Of a stretch of 7,741 nucleotides of DNA, positions 5,482 through 7,741 are shown one piece after another. Within the stretch, counting starts at the first letter, position 1. The number at the start of each line of letters is the position of its first letter. The DNA is taken from NCBI GenBank assembly GCA_016650415.1, contig JAENVU010000007.1:1-7741 (forward strand), written 5' to 3'. This stretch comes from Acidimicrobiia bacterium. Lineage in GTDB: Bacteria; Actinomycetota; Acidimicrobiia; IMCC26256; JAENVU01. The notes beneath the pieces are model-generated. The model was not told the DNA's origin and did not search any database. It saw nothing but the letters and a program-made list of their open reading frames with translations. The translations under genes were made by a program, and so were the position numbers.

Positions 5482-6795
5482 CTACTCCACGAGCACGGGA
5501 CGACCCGAGGTCAGGTCGACGCGCGCGGTGAAGAACAGGCGGTTGGCGGGATAGCCCACGTTCGGCTCCCGGTATGCGTGATACGCGAGGTGGATGGTGC
5601 CGGTCGGATCGCGAAACACCGACCCGCCGCCGGGGCCGACGATGTCGCTGTGGGTCGCCAGGAGCGGCGCCGCGCCCGGTGGATCACACGGACCGAGTGG
5701 TCCCGCGCACCGGACGACACCGGTTGTGTACCGGCGGGTCCTCCAGTCGTTGGCCGAGAAGAACAACCAGGAACCGGTTGGAGTGACGAGCATCGACGGC
5801 GCTTCGACGTTGGTGCCCACCCACCCCCGGCTCGGGCTGAGCAGCGTGACCTCGGGCCCGGCGAACTCCATCCCGTCGGGGCGCAACGGTCGAGCCACGA
5901 TCGTCGCCGGGCGCTCGTACTTCCACAGCAGGACGGGCGCACCATCGAGCCCGACCACGGGTTCGGCATCGATGGCGTCGCGCTCGCTGCACTGCAACGG
6001 TGCCGTCGAGGTGTCCACGTAGGGTCCGCCGGGTGCGGTCGAGAGCGCCCGGGAGATGCACTGGCGGCCGGTCGACGCTTCTCGCACCGTGTAGTACATG
6101 ACGAAGCCACTGAGGCGCGGCAGGACCGACGGCGCCCACGTACGCCCCCACGATGCCCAGGCCGGGAACTGCCCGAGAGCATCACCGTTGGTGGCCCACG
6201 TTCCGTCCGGCTTCCGTTTCAGTCCTTGGATGTTGCCGCCCCCGGAGTTGGTGGCGAATGCGTATTCCTCGGTGCCGACCGTCAACACGAAGGGGTCCGG
6301 GAAATCGAACGCGTACTGTGCGGTCGGTCCGGATTGATTGCCCTGCGCGGCACGGCACACGGCGTCGACGCTCTGCAGTGCGGCGACGGTGCGCGCGTTG
6401 TCGTGGAGCCGGAGCGCGCCGAGCGCGGTCCGGGCTCCGTCGAGACAGGCGCGGACGATCAGGGCCTCGGCGTTCTTCGTGTCTCGGGTCGTGCGGGCGC
6501 GGTCGCGGTCGGCTTCGGTGGCGACCAACTGCGCGTTCCGAAGCTCCAGGCTCTCCGCCGCAAGGTCGCGCCGGCGGCGCACGGTCGTCGCGTTCGCTCG
6601 GTCTCGTCCGAACCGGGCGCGTTCGGTGGCCAGGGTGTCCTTGGCGGCGCCGACCGATGCACGGGCTGATCCGAGGGCCTCCATCGCGTGTCGCCGTTGG
6701 GTCCACGCATGGTTCACGTGCCACAGCGTCGTGCCGAGGGCCAGCACCGCGGCCAGCGCGAGCGCCACGAACCGGCCGCGCGTCGTGATCTTCAT
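5482..6795 (-). CDS. Membrane-anchored coiled-coil protein with GH43-like beta-propeller glycosidase domain
   Basis: A 437-residue protein likely fixed in the membrane with its enzyme domain outside. Residues 9-26 are one hydrophobic segment without a clear signal-peptidase site. Residues 33-155 are charged and helical and end with ACLDG (Cys117) and AVCRAA (Cys147). Residues 160-437 resemble a five-bladed glycoside hydrolase family 43 propeller. FPDPFV holds Asp167 (general base), WAPSV lies at 220-224, IDAEPVV gives Asp276 (pKa modulator), VEAPS gives Glu331 (acid), and the last blade has GPGGGSVFRD (387-396) and AYHA (404-407). GH43 enzymes cut arabinan, xylan or related glycans; the substrate here is unknown. 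The usual GPGH(N/Q)S histidine that helps bind calcium is Gly390. The ATG at 6795 was chosen because it overlaps the upstream stop by one base and begins the membrane anchor. The frame opens further to 6903, but only inside the upstream gene. Confidence 0.83.
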   Translation of the reverse strand: MKITTRGRFVALALAAVLALGTTLWHVNHAWTQRRHAMEALGSARASVGAAKDTLATERARFGRDRANATTVRRRRDLAAESLELRNAQLVATEADRDRARTTRDTKNAEALIVRACLDGARTALGALRLHDNARTVAALQSVDAVCRAAQGNQSGPTAQYAFDFPDPFVLTVGTEEYAFATNSGGGNIQGLKRKPDGTWATNGDALGQFPAWASWGRTWAPSVLPRLSGFVMYYTVREASTGRQCISRALSTAPGGPYVDTSTAPLQCSERDAIDAEPVVGLDGAPVLLWKYERPATIVARPLRPDGMEFAGPEVTLLSPSRGWVGTNVEAPSMLVTPTGSWLFFSANDWRTRRYTTGVVRCAGPLGPCDPPGAAPLLATHSDIVGPGGGSVFRDPTGTIHLAYHAYREPNVGYPANRLFFTARVDLTSGRPVLVE

Positions 6796-7247
6796 CAGAC
6801 GCCCACCGCGCGACACGCGGGCCCGGCGGCCTCCAGGGTGCTGATGCTGTTCGGATCGCCCACGGCGACCTGATTGAGGGCGCGGGTGATCCCGTCCAGA
6901 CACTCCCGCAGCTGGCCCAGCTGGCCGCCGGCGATGTAGGCGCTCACGGCGGTGTCGTCGCGTTCTTGCTCGGTGACTTGGATCTTGACGGCAACGTCGT
7001 CGAGCGTGCGTTCGAGATCCTTGGCCGCGTCGAGAGTGGCCGCATTGTCCGCTTCGAGCGATCGCGAGGCGAGCACCGTGTTGCGAATCCGGGTCCGGAG
7101 CGTGGTGAGCGACGTGAGTGCGGTCGTCCGATCGCGCCGGGCCTCCGCCGCTTCGGTCAGGAGGGCATCACGGCGCCAGAGACCCAGGAGGATCAGCACG
7201 ACCGTCGCGATCGTGATCGCCAGCACCCAGCCCTTGCTTCGATTCAC
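6795..7247 (-). CDS. Small single-pass membrane coiled-coil protein with CLDG...CRA cysteine pair
   Basis: A 150-residue protein of unknown function. Residues 7-23 (WVLAITIATVVLILLGL) are a membrane helix. Residues 25-112 are rich in Arg, Ala, Leu, Glu and Thr with heptad-like spacing, indicating a long helix or coiled coil. The C-terminal segment has RECLDGITRALNQVAVGD (Cys116) and ends ACRAVGV (Cys145). The same plan, with its first cysteine at almost the same residue number (117) and the second at 147, makes up the first 150 residues of the next gene product, so the two are probably paralogous over that part. Both cysteines would lie on the side of the membrane reached by the C-terminal tail, likely outside, where they could form a disulfide. 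The start is GTG at 7247 with no Shine-Dalgarno. Its TGA stop overlaps the next ATG by one base, which points to coupled translation and perhaps a complex between the two proteins. Confidence 0.78.
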   Translation of the reverse strand: MNRSKGWVLAITIATVVLILLGLWRRDALLTEAAEARRDRTTALTSLTTLRTRIRNTVLASRSLEADNAATLDAAKDLERTLDDVAVKIQVTEQERDDTAVSAYIAGGQLGQLRECLDGITRALNQVAVGDPNSISTLEAAGPACRAVGV

Positions 7248-7253
7248 TGTTGC

Positions 7254-7259
7254 AGTCTG
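7254..7259 (-). promoter_or_regulatory. Candidate -10 box for the coiled-coil/GH43 operon
   Basis: CAGACT on the minus strand keeps the key A and final T of the TANNNT box and ends 6 bases before the GTG start at 7247, the leaderless spacing also seen for the divergent genes at 3155-3177. CTGAAG, 17 bases further upstream, is a loose -35 match. Weak call. Confidence 0.25.
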
Positions 7260-7285
7260 ACGCGTTCCGGTTGACCTTCAGCGGC

Positions 7286-7301
7286 GCGTGACCGGTCGCG
7301 C
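7286..7301. promoter_or_regulatory. Imperfect palindrome in the divergent intergenic region
   Basis: The 16 bases GCGTGACCGGTCGCGC pair symmetrically about the centre of ACCGGT at seven of eight positions (T/G at the one mismatch). It lies midway in the 89-bp gap between the coiled-coil/GH43 operon and the ApbE gene, where a dimeric regulator could control both. In such GC-rich DNA, palindromes of this size also arise by chance. Confidence 0.25.
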
Positions 7302-7336
7302 TCAGTGTCGGCGGCCCGGATGCCGAAGAAGACGTC

Positions 7337-7741
7337 GTGGTCAACGTTGAAACCCCATGGGTCGATCGGTCGTTCCGGGTCATGGGGACGAACGCGAGGA
7401 TTCTCGCGCTCGGTGGCGCGCCCGAGATCGTGGATCGCGCCCAGGACCGGCTCGACGAACTCGAGGGCCTCTGGTCGCGGTTCCGGCCCGACAGCGAAGT
7501 GAGCCTGTTGAACGCGGCCGGTGGTGATCGCCCCGTGGTCGTCTCGCCGCTGACGTTCACGTTGATCGCGCATGCGGTCGAGGCGTGGCGGCGCACCAAT
7601 GGCCGGTTCGACCCCACCGGGCTCTCGGCCCTCGAGGCCTGGGGCTACGACCGCGACTGGGATCAGGTGAGGGACGGATCGCCGACGGAATCTGCCGGTG
7701 GTGGGACCGCTCCGCTCGTCGGCTGCAGCGGAATCCAGATG
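7337..7741 (+). CDS. apbE: ApbE-family FAD:protein FMN transferase, N-terminal part
   Basis: The first 135 codons of a gene that runs off the right edge. ApbE enzymes attach FMN from FAD to a Thr or Ser of target proteins, using magnesium. The signature features are present: FRVMGTNARILALG with Met16-Gly17-Thr18, then LEGLWSRFRPDSEVSLLNAAGG at about 42-63, which matches the family's S.f...SE...lN segment, and GRFDPTG at 89-95, which matches the conserved G.FDpt motif. The start is uncertain. GTG at 7337 keeps the strand before MGT that the family normally has, whereas ATG at 7382 would begin at MGT itself; an in-frame stop at 7289 limits extension. No signal peptide or lipobox precedes the domain, so this copy is probably cytoplasmic or non-classically located. 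It diverges from the coiled-coil/GH43 operon. No flavinylation-type motif (DxxSGAT-like) was seen in other proteins of the window, so the target lies elsewhere. Confidence 0.85.
   Translation, partial: MVNVETPWVDRSFRVMGTNARILALGGAPEIVDRAQDRLDELEGLWSRFRPDSEVSLLNAAGGDRPVVVSPLTFTLIAHAVEAWRRTNGRFDPTGLSALEAWGYDRDWDQVRDGSPTESAGGGTAPLVGCSGIQM

Overview
The window is a high-GC, gene-dense chromosomal segment with tightly packed genes, GTG starts, few Shine-Dalgarno sequences and several TANNNT-type -10 boxes placed 6 to 9 bases before start codons. This fits an actinobacterium (Actinomycetota). A member of the Acidimicrobiia is plausible, but that is inference from style and gene content. No mobile element, tRNA, rRNA, CRISPR array or phage gene is visible, and no stretch over 300 bases lacks a gene.

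Left part (1-3154), all on the minus strand and read from right to left: a carboxymuconolactone-decarboxylase-family protein (3154-2576), heme A synthase CtaA (2514-1558), a secreted coiled-coil NlpC/P60 peptidoglycan hydrolase (1421-300) and the first 88 codons of a VOC/glyoxalase-like protein that leaves the window at base 1. A terminator-like hairpin lies between ctaA and the NlpC/P60 gene. The NlpC/P60 leader also carries an inverted repeat.

Middle (3178-5456), on the plus strand: an alpha/beta hydrolase and a DAO-type FAD-dependent amine oxidoreductase, overlapping by four bases (GTGA) and so probably translationally coupled. The hydrolase and the divergent CMD-family gene are separated by only 23 bp. 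Two TANNNT boxes overlap there, one on each strand, at the spacing expected for leaderless transcription in both directions. The three genes may therefore form one co-regulated metabolic unit.

Right part (5482-7247), on the minus strand and convergent to the oxidoreductase: a two-gene operon with a one-base overlap (TGATG). The first gene encodes a 150-residue single-pass membrane coiled-coil protein. The second encodes a protein with the same architecture over its first 150 residues (membrane anchor, charged helix, and a CLDG...CRA cysteine pair about 30 residues apart) joined to a GH43-like five-bladed beta-propeller glycosidase. This pair of related envelope proteins is the most distinctive and least described thing in the window. 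Diverging from it is the start of an ApbE-type FMN transferase gene that runs off the right edge.
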